Below are positions 44,399 through 56,539 of a DNA stretch of 64,000 bases, piece after piece; position 1 is the stretch's first letter, and each line of letters begins with the position of its first letter. The notes under the pieces are model-generated. The model worked only from the letters and a program-made list of their open reading frames with translations. It searched no databases and had not been told where the DNA came from. The stretch is from positions 122,477,118 to 122,541,117 of the forward strand of contig OX328123.1 in the NCBI GenBank assembly GCA_946811695.1. The letters are read 5' to 3'. Both the position numbers and the translations under genes were made by a program. Source of the DNA: Gonocerus acuteangulatus (lineage: Eukaryota > Arthropoda > Insecta > Hemiptera > Coreidae).

Positions 44399-44399
44399 G

Positions 44400-44455
<56 letters not shown>
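44399..44455. repeat. (AT)n microsatellite
   Basis: About 57 bp of AT between a mariner-type terminus and the GC-rich TIR element. Confidence 0.95.
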
Positions 44456-44460
<5 letters not shown>

Positions 44461-44805
44461 CATGCGCGCCGCGCCGGCGCCGCCACGCCACGCCGGGTTT
44501 TGAGTGGCGCGCCGCCGCCGAGCCTAGTCAGTCGGCGCGCCGATTTCGTTGGCAATACTGGACGAAAGGGTGTAGTAGGTGGGTGAGGGGAGGAAAACAG
44601 CGAGTGTACTGCGTGGTGACCTGCCGCCATTTTTGGCTTACCTTCTCTTCGAGTAAACGCTTGTGTGTTGTGCTATTTGATTGGAAAAAGCGGAAAATAA
44701 AATAATTTTAGGTATATAAAAATGGTATTTAATTAAAAAAAATAAATCCAGCTTTTGTGGGAGATATTTTGAAAACCTCGCAATTGAAGAGAAAAACAAA
44801 AGTCT

Positions 44806-46112
44806 GACTCGTTCATATCCCTAGTGTCATTAGCTAAGTAGTAGAAGCAGTTGTTGGTAGGTTCAGATCTTTCGTGAAAAATTTAAAATGAATCTCAAAG
44901 AGAACGAAGATTTAAGGCTCCAAAACAGGAAACAGATAGTATTCTAAGCGGAAATGACTCCCCCTACCTTCTCAAGGTTTGCCAAGGGAAACGCTATTAC
45001 CAATACGTTTCTCATTTTCATACCTTATTTTATTCAAATATTAATTTTACTATTAAATGCGATTGAAAAAACAATAACCAATTAAAACTTTTGGTAAATG
45101 ACAAAACCCTGTTGAAAAAAACAAAACTAGCAATTTTGAAGTTTGAAGCATCTATTTCTCGGATTGACATCGCCCCATCAAAAATTACATCTGAACCTTT
45201 TTTGTGAGGAATTTAGTGAGCTTTCGAATTTCCAAGTTCCACTTACCACGATTTCCCCCCGTTTTCGAGATATGTAAGATATACGAAAATCCCAAAACCT
45301 TTCAAGTCTGTTAATGAAATATTTTATTTCTTGTACTTCCTTAACTCCAAACGGAACCAAAATGTATCTACCTTAGTTTAGATGAGTATCAAACGTCTGG
45401 ACCAAGTTTCAACTGAATTAATCGTTTATGAGTACCCAAACTGAAAATTACTTTGGTGTTTTAATGTTTCTCAAAACGGGTACAGATATCGCTTTAAAAT
45501 GGTTGTATTCGTTGTTCTACGTTGAGAAATCTATAAAACGAGTACCTGCAAGCATATGAACTCGAAAACGTGAACGTTACGATTTTTTTTGCGCGAATTT
45601 CGCTCCAAAAACCATCTTCCGGTTAACAGATTATGCTGGTTTACGAATTCGACCTTTCAAATTAAGAAAAATATTTTTGTACCAAATTTAATCAAAATCG
45701 GACCATTTTTGACATCAGGAGCGCGAACTGCGTCATCTTAGCGCAGTTCCGCTCGTATCTCTAGTGCCATAAGTTAAGGATACATACAGTTATTGGTAGG
45801 TTTTGATGTACCGTTAAGAATATAAAATAAAATCTCCAACAGAAGGATGTTTACGGCGCAACAACGATCACCCTGCGAAAACACTAAGTTTCTCATTTTC
45901 TTACTTCCTTTTACGAAAAGACTAATTTTACTGATAATTTCAATTTAAAACAATCAATTAAAAAGTGAGATAAACAAACCGACCCCCCCCCCCCCCCTAC
46001 AAAAGAACAATACAAACGCTTTCGAAGTTTTAAGCCCTTATTTCTCCGATTGACATCACCCCATCGAAAATGTCCCTAGAACAATTTTTGTAGAGATATT
46101 TTGTAGCGAACA

Positions 46113-46160
<48 letters not shown>
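44806..46160 (+). mobile_element. Two diverged abundant-family copies in tandem
   Basis: Fragment one begins at AAAAGTCTGACTCG near 44799 and runs through CTATTTCTCGGATTGACATC and GTACCAAATTTAATCAAAAT to about 45718. A second begins at GAACTGCGTCATCTTAGCGC near 45727 and runs to GCGAACAGACATATAT near 46105, ending in an (AT)n tract (about 46117-46160). Both lie inside the GC-ended TIR element. Confidence 0.5.
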
Positions 46161-46163
<3 letters not shown>

Positions 46164-46589
46164 TTGCCATACGTCCCGGTACTTGTCTCTTGTCTCTGGT
46201 CCACCCGGGTTTATCAATGTTCCGGAAACGGCTGTAAGATGTATAAAGCAATGAATTTAGTTTTTAAGAATCATTTATGAATTGTTTACTTTTCTACAAT
46301 GAATGCAGTGCCAAAGAAATGAGAACGATTGTAACTGCAATCAGAGAGTAAACGCAAGAACTAGCAAAAATAAGTAGCAAAATTTCCTTTTTTATTTTAA
46401 CAAAGTGGGGAGACCAACAATTTAGTGGTCCAGATCCCCCACTCCTGTTACTCGCTGCGCTTAATAAAAAGGCTTAAAACTCACCATTCTGCTTCTAATT
46501 TTTACCATTTTTATCCCCCCCCCCCCCCCCCCCGGTATGCCCTTCTCATATTAATGTGTCCCGGTTTCACTCACCAAAAATATGGCAAG

Positions 46590-46591
<2 letters not shown>

Positions 46592-46654
<63 letters not shown>
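46592..46654. repeat. (AT)n microsatellite
   Basis: About 63 bp of alternating AT near the right end of the GC-ended element. A run of C (about 46517-46534) lies shortly upstream. Confidence 0.95.
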
Positions 46655-46657
<3 letters not shown>

Positions 46658-46871
46658 AATTTTAACGCCTCCCTTGGGAGTTAAAAAAAATAGCCCACGC
46701 CGACCATTTTAGTTCAGCGCGCCGCCGCCGGAAAATTCAGCCTCGGCGCGCATGTCTAATATATATATTTATATACTTAAAGTGATGCAATTCAAAATAA
46801 AACAACTATTATTATTATTATCATCATGTGATCCTGAAAAGTTGAAATTTGGCCTCTACTACATCCAAATA

Positions 46872-47951
46872 CAGGGTGTCCCAGTATATCTGTCCACCCC
46901 CTTTTCCTCCTAGAGTTGTTGGAATTTCGAAATGAATCTTGGTAGGTCTTAGTTATGTTGCATGAGGTTACTTTTGAAGGTTTAGTTGACTTTGTAACAT
47001 TCTCCAGTTTTTCTCCAGCGCATCTAACTCTTGATTTTCCAATAGCGGCAGGTATTTTTTATCGCGAATTCTGATAGAAAATTTAATTTTAAGACTAATT
47101 TATTCAGAGACATCTTTTGATCCGACGCACCGTTTGCGCATAAAACGCAAAAAACTGAAAAATATCGCCCTTTTGTAGACAAATTCCTATTTATCACTGA
47201 AACCAAGCCTTTTACGTAAAAACACCTCGATGCGAACGTTGTAGCCTATTAATTTTCCTTTCAGATGATTTCAAGATCAAAGTTTTAGATTAAATATTTA
47301 ACGGGGTATTATGAATGAAAACAAAGGCAAATTTTGTTTTTAGTTTTATGATATAATAATTTCATATGGCAAAATAAATTTATCCTGTTCTGTTTTATAT
47401 GTATGTTTTTTCATAATGTAAATAAGTACTTTTTTTTATTGTTTATGTCAGCTACTTTTTTTTTTATTCATATCGATTTTCTGAATAGTTACTTTTTAAA
47501 ACTTTTAAGGTATGTTTTCATTCATAATATCCCGTTAAATATTAAACCTACAACTTTGATCTTGGTATCACCTGAAAGGAAAATTAATAGGCTACAACGT
47601 TTGTATCGAGGTGTTTTTACGTAAAGGCTTGGTTTCAGTGATAAATAGGAATTTGTCTACAAAAGAGCAATATTTTTCAGTTTTTTGCGTTTTACGCGCA
47701 AACGATGCGTCGAATCAAAAGATGTCTTGGAATAAATTAGTCTTAAAATAAAATTTTCTATCAGAATTCGTCATAAAAATACCTGCGGCCATAAGAAAAT
47801 CAAGAGTTAGATGCGCTGGAGAATGTTACAAAGTCAACTAAACCTTTAAAAGAAACCTCATGCAACATAACTAAGACCTACCAAGTTTCATTTCGAAATT
47901 CCAACAACTCTAGGAGGAAAAGGTGGTGGACACATATACTGGGACACCCTG
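46872..47951. mobile_element. 1,080-bp mariner-type foldback, TA-flanked
   Basis: The ends are CAGGGTGTCCCAGTATATCT and its complement (ACTGGGACACCCTG), flanked by TA (46870-46871 and 47952-47953). The arms of about 420-460 bp are over 90% complementary: GTTGTTGGAATTTCGAAATG, CTGTTTGTAG-type segments, and ACGTAAAAACACCTCGATGC in the left arm opposite its complement near 47605. The centre of about 200 bp is AT-rich. There is no transposase. Its terminus is related to that of the element at 39084-41150 only over the first 11 bp or so. Confidence 0.85.
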
Positions 47952-47953
47952 TA

Positions 47954-49330
47954 TATTTTGAAGAAATATATTCATTATCTAATAATGTAAATTAATAATA
48001 AAGAGAGGTTCATTCAGTTAAACGTTTTTACACTGAAAACATTCCGGAACAACGCATTGCCTACAATAAATATATTTACATTAATTTTATTATTGCGACG
48101 AGTTATTTACAGGCTACCAAGCTTATAATTACCAAACTTTGAGAAAGGAAAAGAAATATAAAATCAAAACAAACCGCAGCAAATAATCTCTTTTCCTCTT
48201 ACTATCTAGATTTGTTTAAAACAAGGAGAAATTCCTGTTTCTCACTTTTTCGGAACAATATATAGTTCGTTTGTTGCTAAAATATAGGGGCTGCCAGGGA
48301 AAAATGTATATTTTGTCAGGAGCAGGTGTTCTGATAAATCCTCAGCCCCTGTGCGACGGACGTTTTCCCTATGGTGGGTTGTGCGAATGAGTTTCTTCTT
48401 CATGGATAAACAAATCCATATGCCAGGAAAAATGTTTACACAAAGCACAAACCGTTTTAATAAGCCGTTGGCATCATCTCTTTGTCCTAATTTTTGAATA
48501 ACTAAATATAGAAAAGTGAAGATAATTCATTAATGTGAGAGTGTGTGCCTGTACTTCTGCCTCTATTAATTTGACATCACATAATCTATCAAGAATACAT
48601 TTTACTGATCAATAACCAGCTGAATACGGCCACCGCATACGGCTAATGAATGCAAAAAGATATAATTCTTCCGATTTTTCCTTAATAGAAATAAAAGAAA
48701 AAATAGCAAGAAGCTAGGAAATAAAATTTTCTTGATCCCAAATTTTCAAGAGGAGAAAACTGCTGAGCACCTCACGAAGATGACAAAGAAAAAAAAAGAA
48801 TAAAAAGGAAAAACGAAAAGAAATGAATAAAAATAAATAAATAAAATCACCCAATAAAAAAAAAGTTAAAAATAAATAAAAAAAGGTGCATGGGATGTTT
48901 TAGTTACGTGACCGAATTTCAATGTAGGGCGATGATGACCATGAGGTTTTTCTTCCCAAATTTTCAAAACAAACAAACAGGATGGTGCATTTTGAGAAGG
49001 TCAAAAGAAAGTCTGGGGGGTAATTTTTGAATTCTATATTTCATACATCGAATTTTCTTAATTTTGAAAACGGTCTTATACTAAGTTTTAGGCATAAAGA
49101 GACTGCTAGGACTGCCTTCAATATTTTCTTAAATGTGAGGCACTTCCTCCAAAAAACGGAAAAACGCGAATTTCTTTTTAATTAAGGGCTCTACCACGCT
49201 GGATAAACCACTAATGAGACACATGGGGCTTCTAATTTATCTTTCCAAAAACTGGCGGATATATCCTAAAATGAGTTTTAGGCTACTTGTCGCTTTTAGC
49301 TTAATTCATACTTCTCTTAAAGGAAACAAA
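47954..49330. other. No recognisable feature
   Basis: AT-rich with an A-rich stretch at 48787-48890. No gene or transposon was recognised. Confidence 0.45.
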
Positions 49331-49477
<147 letters not shown>

Positions 49478-49625
49478 GTTAGAGACGAAGAGAACCTTAT
49501 CTTGTAAACAAACACACTGGGCTATATAAGTGGGATTAAAATCAGCTGTCATTAGTGAATTCGTCTCCCCTCGAGTTACTGTTTTTTTTTATAAAAACAT
49601 AGACCTAGTGAACCGACGCTTAACT

Positions 49626-49683
<58 letters not shown>

Positions 49684-49685
<2 letters not shown>

Positions 49686-50952
49686 GTACACTATATTTCG
49701 ATTTCTAACTTCACAATGTGGCCCATAGTTAAATGATTTTTCCTTACTTCACATCGATAGTTAGACGGCCGTTGTTTCATTCCTGGAAACCAAAGAGGAT
49801 TTCTATTACAAAAAAAAAACTTATTAATTCATTCAGTTTAAATGTGTTTCAAACGAGCACTGCTGCTCAGGGTAATGCCTTCTTAGGATTTTGGATAGGT
49901 ACGATTATTACTTCTTCCCACTTTTATGAATATAGACTGTCATTGTTGATTTTGGTAGTGACTTTAGTAGTGCAGAATTGTCTGCATTATTGGAAAATGG
50001 TCACTTTTAAATGCGTCACAAAGGACAGATTCGTCAATTTTGGTTGATCAGTTCGAAAAAGGTGGAAGCAGATCACATTGTTCAAAGATACTTAGTATTA
50101 TATTTTCTCTTATTTTAGGGATATGTACATCCAAATTCTACTTTTAGAATAATAATTCGCTACTAGAAGTAAAAGGTTGAGTAATGCATATATTACAATA
50201 GGTGCTAGCAGATAAATGTTACAGGCAGGAGCTCTGAAAGCCTTGTATATTGTTACAGCTATTGCATGGACTGTAGTAAGCATCCCACAGGTTCGCTGTG
50301 GTTACAGTCCTTTAAATAGAAGCAGACACCTCCACATGCTCTACCTACTAGAATAGTCCTTATAAAGGAATTGTAACCATGTCAATTTGCATGCCTTAGA
50401 CGATGTGAGTTTGGTGTAATGCAGCTATGTAGAAATACTTGGACAATTCTAGCATTCTATTCTTGAAATTAGCAAAATTGCTATTGAGGTGGAAAATATA
50501 AATATTAATTAGAAGAATACTAACATAGTATTAACATTATTCTAGAAGTGATATTTTCGTGCCTTTGCTGAATGGTACGGAGTAAATTCATCCGGCATAC
50601 CGTCAAACCAGTTCTCATAAATTGAAGTGTTAATACAACAAGTTTCCTGGAATAATTGGGGATTAACATTTGGCCCGATAGGAGGATTACGAGGGATTAT
50701 GGTATCGGGTAGCATGGCTTAGCATGGTCGGCTACTGCCTTAGGCATGTTATACGTCTATTCAACGAATTAATAACTCAAGTAATTGACTCCTTCCAAAG
50801 AAGACGAAAAGAAGACGTCGCGAATAACCACCCTACACGGTGTATGCGGCTCCTGTGTTATTATTGTTGGGCGTTATCTTTTTTCATAGGGATGCATTTA
50901 TTATTCGTCGAGATTAACCTTGGAATCACATGATGAACCTGTTACAAATCTC
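49684..50952. other. No recognisable feature
   Basis: A 104-codon frame at 49733-50047 and a 69-codon frame at 50724-50933 are open, but neither shows a known motif or clear signal sequence. I do not call them genes. Confidence 0.4.
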
Positions 50953-50984
50953 ACAACGTGGGGTCATATATGACCCCACGTTGT
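50953..50984. repeat. Perfect 32-bp palindrome, GC-rich
   Basis: The half-site ACAACGTGGGGTCATA is followed with no spacer by its exact reverse complement. It is far more GC-rich than its surroundings. It could be a transposon hairpin or a protein-binding palindrome. No terminator context is apparent. Confidence 0.9.
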
Positions 50985-52310
50985 AGTCTTTCGTAATTAT
51001 TTTACAAATTTGGTGTTAGGTTTCCGAAATGGTATTTTAAGATGACTACCATGTATAATATAACAATGTCTAGCCAAATAATCTTATGCAATTGTAAAAT
51101 GGGGGTTTGGGAAATCAAACATCAAAATACCACAAATTTAGACATAAGTTTAATTGAATATTTGTCCTCTGAATATCAACATTAAATATAACGTTTTCTC
51201 CTATAATATTTTGTCTTTATGACTGCTAGAATAAAAAAATACTATGATATGGTCAATTGGTTTAAAAAGGGAAAAATATAGTGTGACTTGAATGTATGCA
51301 CATTATAATGATAAAAAAAAAAAAAAATATTGTTATTCATTTATAGACTTTTGAGATATACTTTGCCTGTGATCCGCACACAGACTCTTACTACGCTTTG
51401 CACAATGTGTTACAGCTTTCCTGTCTTTTTTACGACAAAAAATACCACATCCTATATATGGTCATCCTCTTTTTCACCCGTATCTCATACTTCACCAATT
51501 TCACTGTCTTCACAATCGAAAACGTCTCCAAACGCTCTGTTTATCTCTTCTACAATTTGCCAAAGCAACTCATTGTGAATTTAATCTTCAATGCAAAATA
51601 ATTTATCCTTAGACATACTACATTCGATAAATCAAAATATTACATAAACCTATGGGATAGGAATGAGAAAAGCCTGACCCTCTATTATGATCACCTTGTC
51701 AGGACAGGAAGGTACAGGATCGGATATGTTTATCAGCTGTGATTCCAGGGTTAATAGAAAAATGTGATTTTTTTGAGTATTTATTAAGTACTGTAGTATC
51801 TCGCATAAACAAAACTCTGGAAGGAAATTAACCAAAAATTAATCCACGAAACAGCTGTTTATTGCAAATGTAAAAGAGCAGAATTATTCAATTTTTTGAG
51901 ATAATCAATTAGAAAAATTAATGAAGGAAATATTGAAGGAAAATAACATTACTACATTAATTTAAAGTACAAACCTTCTAATTAACACGAAAGTAATATA
52001 ATAGTAGAAAACACTGAATAAATGTGTAGTTATCTTACATAATAATTTAAAGTTTATTATTTAGAATCAATATATTTAAATGTATATATATATATATATA
52101 AATTATGTTTATTAATAAAAAGAAAGAGTGTGGAATATTTAAAATTGCAAATACGGCCAAGGGAATTTCCGAAATAGCAAGTAAAACAATCAAACATACC
52201 CTTTAGTTGTGCTGCTGGTGACAATGTGTACCTAACTTAGTATGTTAATAGTTTCTTTAATATTTAATATTGTGTTTCCGGTTGTATTCCTTCGTATTTT
52301 TTATTGATTA
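50985..52310. other. No recognisable gene
   Basis: AT-rich sequence. Overlapping short frames at 51330-51601 have no recognisable domain. A pyrimidine-rich stretch leads to a possible splice acceptor at 52311-52313. Confidence 0.4.
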
Positions 52311-52313
52311 CAG

Positions 52314-52396
52314 GTGAAGACGAAAAAAGAAAAGATAGAAAGCAACCAAGTTGGAGGCTGGGCTGAATAACCAGTGTTGAAGCCCTAAAAAAATAA
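52314..52396 (+). other. Possible short terminal exon
   Basis: An acceptor-like sequence, TATTTTTTATTGATTACAG, ends at 52313. One frame then reads VKTKKEKIESNQVGGWAE to a TAA at 52368-52370, and an AATAAA follows at about 52391-52396. This arrangement (pyrimidine tract, AG, short frame, polyadenylation signal) is what a last exon looks like, but 18 codons are too few to test. No family was recognised. Confidence 0.25.
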
Positions 52397-53355
52397 ACTA
52401 TTAATACTTTTGTTTTATTTATATACCTAGGTTATTTAAAGCAAATTATTCAGTAATGCAGTCTAAACTACCCAAATTCTGAGGAAAATGCTTAGTTATC
52501 CAGCTCCTGCGTGACGAGCTTTTTATTAAAGGGTATTATTAAGGGGCTAGGTGATCTGTGGGTAATCCTTCCACGCATCTTCTTGTTAATGGGAATGGTT
52601 TTAAATAAAAATAAATTTTCTAAGTAAATTTAATATATAAGCTCATTTTCATTGGCATCACATCATAACTCTATTGGAGGGAATAAAACATTAGTGAATC
52701 ATTTAATTAAATGTTGTAAACTAAAACAATAAATATTGCAATATTGATCAAATAAAAGTCAGTGATTTTACATATTGTTGAACATTTATAATAACTTATA
52801 GTTCATTATCAATCTGTATGTCATGGTCTGTTTAAGTTTCATTTGTTGACACATGCTGATTCGCTCGTTTTATCAAATTGGTCTATTGTTGTTGTTTTTT
52901 TTTAGCGATACCAAACTTTTCTAAAGCCAACATAATATTGTTTTCCATAGGACTTTACTAATCATTGTTAATTAGCTTAAAGAGCTTACTGAACTTTAGT
53001 GTACTTATAGAGGCTTCATTAAGAGTGATACTCAGGATAAGTACATGAAACCCCACCGGATCTACCATAATGTATGGCTGGATTGCCTAATCCTGGAGGT
53101 AAACATGGATATGAATATAGACTCGGAATCTTGCTGTTCCAAGCCCTCATCAGTCACTGTACTGACATGGCAAACATCATCAGCTAATGTTTGCTTTCAT
53201 CCTCATCCCTGTTTTTCTTCTTCATCTCAAGTAATGAAATTGTTGATATTTTGTTTTTTGGCATCTTTATTTTTTCGTTTGTGAAATTTTATTTTTTATA
53301 TATTTTTTATAAAAAGCACGCAATTGGATCGCTAATAATAATAATAATAGCTAAT
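52397..53355. other. No recognisable feature
   Basis: AT-rich sequence. A 79-codon frame at 53045-53284 has no recognisable domain. Confidence 0.4.
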
Positions 53356-53663
53356 GACAAAAAAAATCTGATTTGCAGAAACCGCCTTGTCATCGCGCAA
53401 TTCTGTCTTTTCCCTAGTGTCATTTGTTAGCTTAGAATAGAAACGGCTAATATTTTGTCTTAATCTTTCTTGAAAAATGTAAACATATATTTAATATGCT
53501 AAGAATAAATCACAAAGAAAAGCAACATCTTAGGCACCTTAACAGAAAACTGACAATATTCTATGCGGGAATTAGTTAAAGAAGGATTTGATTGATTTAC
53601 GATAAATGGATGATTTTAATCATACATTCTTATACATTTTTACGTCAATATATTTTCAATTGC

Positions 53664-53720
<57 letters not shown>
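53356..53720 (+). mobile_element. Abundant repeat family, diverged 5' fragment
   Basis: An A-run, ATCTGATTTGCAGAAACCGC, TCCCTAGTGTCATTTGTTAG and ACTGACAATATTCTATGCGG match the 5' part of the family in order. The fragment ends near an (AT)n tract (53671-53720). Confidence 0.5.
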
Positions 53721-53723
<3 letters not shown>

Positions 53724-54355
53724 TGGGATATTATTAAGGAAGAAAAAACAAATGTGGTTGCTCTGGTGAGCTCGGATAGAAGCAAAGGACAAAATATGAT
53801 GAAGTATGCGTACAACCCCAACATATTGTAAAAATAATAATAATTAGCCTTACCTTCATGGCATCCACTTCCAGGTATACGGCATTAAAAGGCGAGGAGA
53901 AAGGAAACAGGGTTTAGGAAAAGAATTGAAGGAATTATGGAAGTATCTCACCATTCACCGGGAAGGCAGGCGTCCAGAAAGGTCCAATATAACAAACATG
54001 GGCCGGCTATAGGAATAATAATGCTAAGAACAACTTATAACGCCAAGGGAAGCGGAAAATAAACCATTAAAAGCCACTGGCATACACGCACATAACGAGA
54101 GTTGCTTGCGCATGGGTCGGCTATAGGAATAAGAATGAGAATGGCGGACCAGGCTCTCTTGCCTAAGCACGAGGACCAGTGGTACCTAAATCACATACTC
54201 TTGATTCGTATATGTAAACATAAAAATATTTGAATGCCCCTCACAATTGTTTGTAATTCTAACAATAATTAAACTTAATAATAATAAATTTTAATAATAA
54301 TGAAACCTTACAATAATTAATTTTAATTATGATTAAATACCATCAAAAATAACTC

Positions 54356-54402
<47 letters not shown>

Positions 54403-54608
54403 CCACAATATAGTATCCCTAGACTGCCGGACTTTATTTAGATTCTGCAGGTTCCATCTGTCGATACTGCCTGTATTACAATTAAACTAATATATATTAT
54501 TTTATAATTACATTTTTTTCTGAATTTTAAAAGTATGATAACAATACCATTAAGATAGAGAAAGGATAGCAACTATAATAATAATAAAAACAATAAAGAA
54601 ACCCACCC
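53721..54608. other. No recognisable gene
   Basis: A repeated phrase, GGCCGGCTATAGGAATAA near 54001 and GGTCGGCTATAGGAATAA near 54116, marks a short direct repeat of unknown nature. An (AT)n tract lies at 54359-54400. Confidence 0.4.
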
Positions 54609-54785
54609 TAAGGGTGGGTTTACACTTGATAGTTATTGCAGGATATTTATATCAGAGAGAAATTCTGACTAAAGGAAACCATGAGCAATTTATGCCAGGC
54701 ATACATTTTGCATGGTTTTCATTAGTCGCAATTTCCCTCTGATATAAATATCCTGCAATAACTATCCTCGTGTCAACGCACCCTA
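54609..54785. mobile_element. 177-bp hairpin MITE
   Basis: Inverted arms of about 78 bp: TAGTTATTGCAGGATATTTA and TATCAGAG in the left arm, exact complements in the right arm. The termini are TAAGGGTGGGTTTACAC and, as complement, TAGGGTGCGTTGACAC. Almost the whole element can fold into one hairpin. CACCCTA flanks both sides, which may be terminus rather than target duplication. Confidence 0.85.
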
Positions 54786-56535
54786 AGGGGGTTAGAGTTG
54801 CGACAATTTACGACAAGTCGTATCGTCCACAATGCAAGAGCAAAGTATCGACTCTGAAAAAGCAGATCCTTCATATTCGATAGTTAGGGACGATATGTCC
54901 CTACATGTTCAGAATCAAGCAACGTCTGAGTGCTTCAATCCAAAGTGATCAAAAGAGACGAAGCTCCTGCGATGTTTTGTGGCTACCTAAACCAAAACTA
55001 TATTTTCTTACTTTTCCAGAAACAGCTACAGATTTCGCATTTAAAGCGGTTTTATTAAAAAAACGTTCAAAAAGTGTAATTTTATTTGTATCAACCTACC
55101 CAGGAGGGCAATTCTACTTTACTTTTCGTTTCATCAATTAAAATTCGAGTAATGACTCTAATCTTCTCGCCCCGGTTAAAACATATTTCTACCCTTTTCT
55201 ACATATTCATGCCTTACTGACAATTTTGCCTGGGAAACATAGCAGTAATACAATATATTCAAAATAACTGTCATTACTCTAACTTCATGTTCGTACTGAA
55301 TCCCTAAGTCGGGAAAATCATATCGAAAAAACGGTGCCCCGGTTAGCAGATTCTACTGGCTAACGAACTAGGACTTTTCAATAAGCCAAAGTATCTTTTT
55401 ATCCAATATCATTAGCAATTTAAACAGGTTTGAACAAAGGAAGTGTCCCTTTTGTTAAATGTTTGCTTCTAAAAATAAACAGGTTTTTTTTTTAAACAAA
55501 GAAGGAAATACCCATTATTACACTTCATTCGTTGGATTTTGAAGGATTGTTTGAAATCATCATATAACTTGAATAAAGCCATGATGCGAAACAATTTGTC
55601 GCGTACCAACCTCTCTAAAAAAGTAATGCCTAATTTATCATATATTAATATATTTACTAAATTATTCAAAATTTGGGATGCGGGTATTAAACGAAAAAGA
55701 CCGCAAAGGATCGCACATATACTCGTGTACCTATGTACAATTTTTAACAATCAACATTTTCGTTGAAACTTCCTTTGTGAGTCATTGGATGACGCGCATA
55801 AGCGGGTTCCTTCCCTATAATGAATCAGAAAACGCGCATAAAAAAGAAAAAAGAAAAAAAAAAATGAACCTTTAATATCAAAAGGAACCTTATATGCCTC
55901 TAGGTATTTCAGGGGTACTGAAAATTCTATTATTTAAAAACAGGAACATCAATATAGCAGGCCAAATCTGTATAATACCGAACGTACAATAAAATTATTC
56001 CGACATTTCTACCTCATTCTGTGGACGCCATCAGAAGTTCATGTGAACAAGAAATGCACTTTGAACAAGCAACCAAAATAAAATTGACTTCTCAATTCTT
56101 AATATCAAATCTCTACCTCGCTATAATAAATCCTGGGCTTAATGATGCATTTAACATTTATAATGATTCATTTGTAATCAATTAATAATCTTTCTCCGTT
56201 TCACTACGTAACGAACAAAAATTAAGCATGACCGTTTTCTGTTCACTTCGACATCCTCCATAATTATAAGATTTAGTGGGAAAAAATACAGAACAGAAAA
56301 AGTTGGAGATGATATTTAATAAAAATGAATTCATTGAAAGTTGTAATAGGATTCTCCATTATCTGAGAAACCAAGGCTCCCTGGCGGCCAGAAGATAAAG
56401 GAAATTGAAAATAAACTTTTGAAAGAATCTAGAAAAGAAAATTTCTTAAAGAAAAAAATGAGGAAAACTTCAGGGGTGGCTTATTATATAACTTCCTCCT
56501 CTAAAACATCATTAGGAAACTAGAAATTATTAAGA
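54786..56535. other. Diverged family fragments, no gene
   Basis: GGTTAGCAGATTCTACTGGC with CTAACGAACTAGGACTTTTC near 55334-55380, and AGCGGGTTCCTTCCC near 55801, are weak matches to 3' parts of the abundant family. Overlapping frames at 54905-55141 and 55469-55766 have no recognisable domain. Confidence 0.4.
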
Positions 56536-56539
56536 TTTA

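Larger units (their letters stand above)
44456..46759. mobile_element. TIR element with GC-rich ends, about 2.3 kb
   Basis: Perfect 16-bp inverted ends, TTAGACATGCGCGCCG, lie at 44456-44471 and, as complement, at 46744-46759. About 180 bp next to the left end and 50 bp next to the right end are extremely G+C-rich, with repeated GGCGCGCC and GCCGCC, against an AT-rich background. Both ends abut AT repeats. The interior contains two diverged abundant-family fragments and two (AT)n tracts. The GC-rich frames (for example 44461-44630) are low complexity, and I do not treat them as proteins. The superfamily is unknown. Confidence 0.6.

Noticed and set aside
44385..44630. Arg/Pro/Ala-rich frames over the GC-rich end
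   Set aside because: Low-complexity reading of GGCGCGCC-type sequence, open on both strands; not a protein.
49733..50047. 104-codon frame as a novel gene
   Set aside because: No motif, no start context or splice evidence; length is not unusual by chance in this much sequence.
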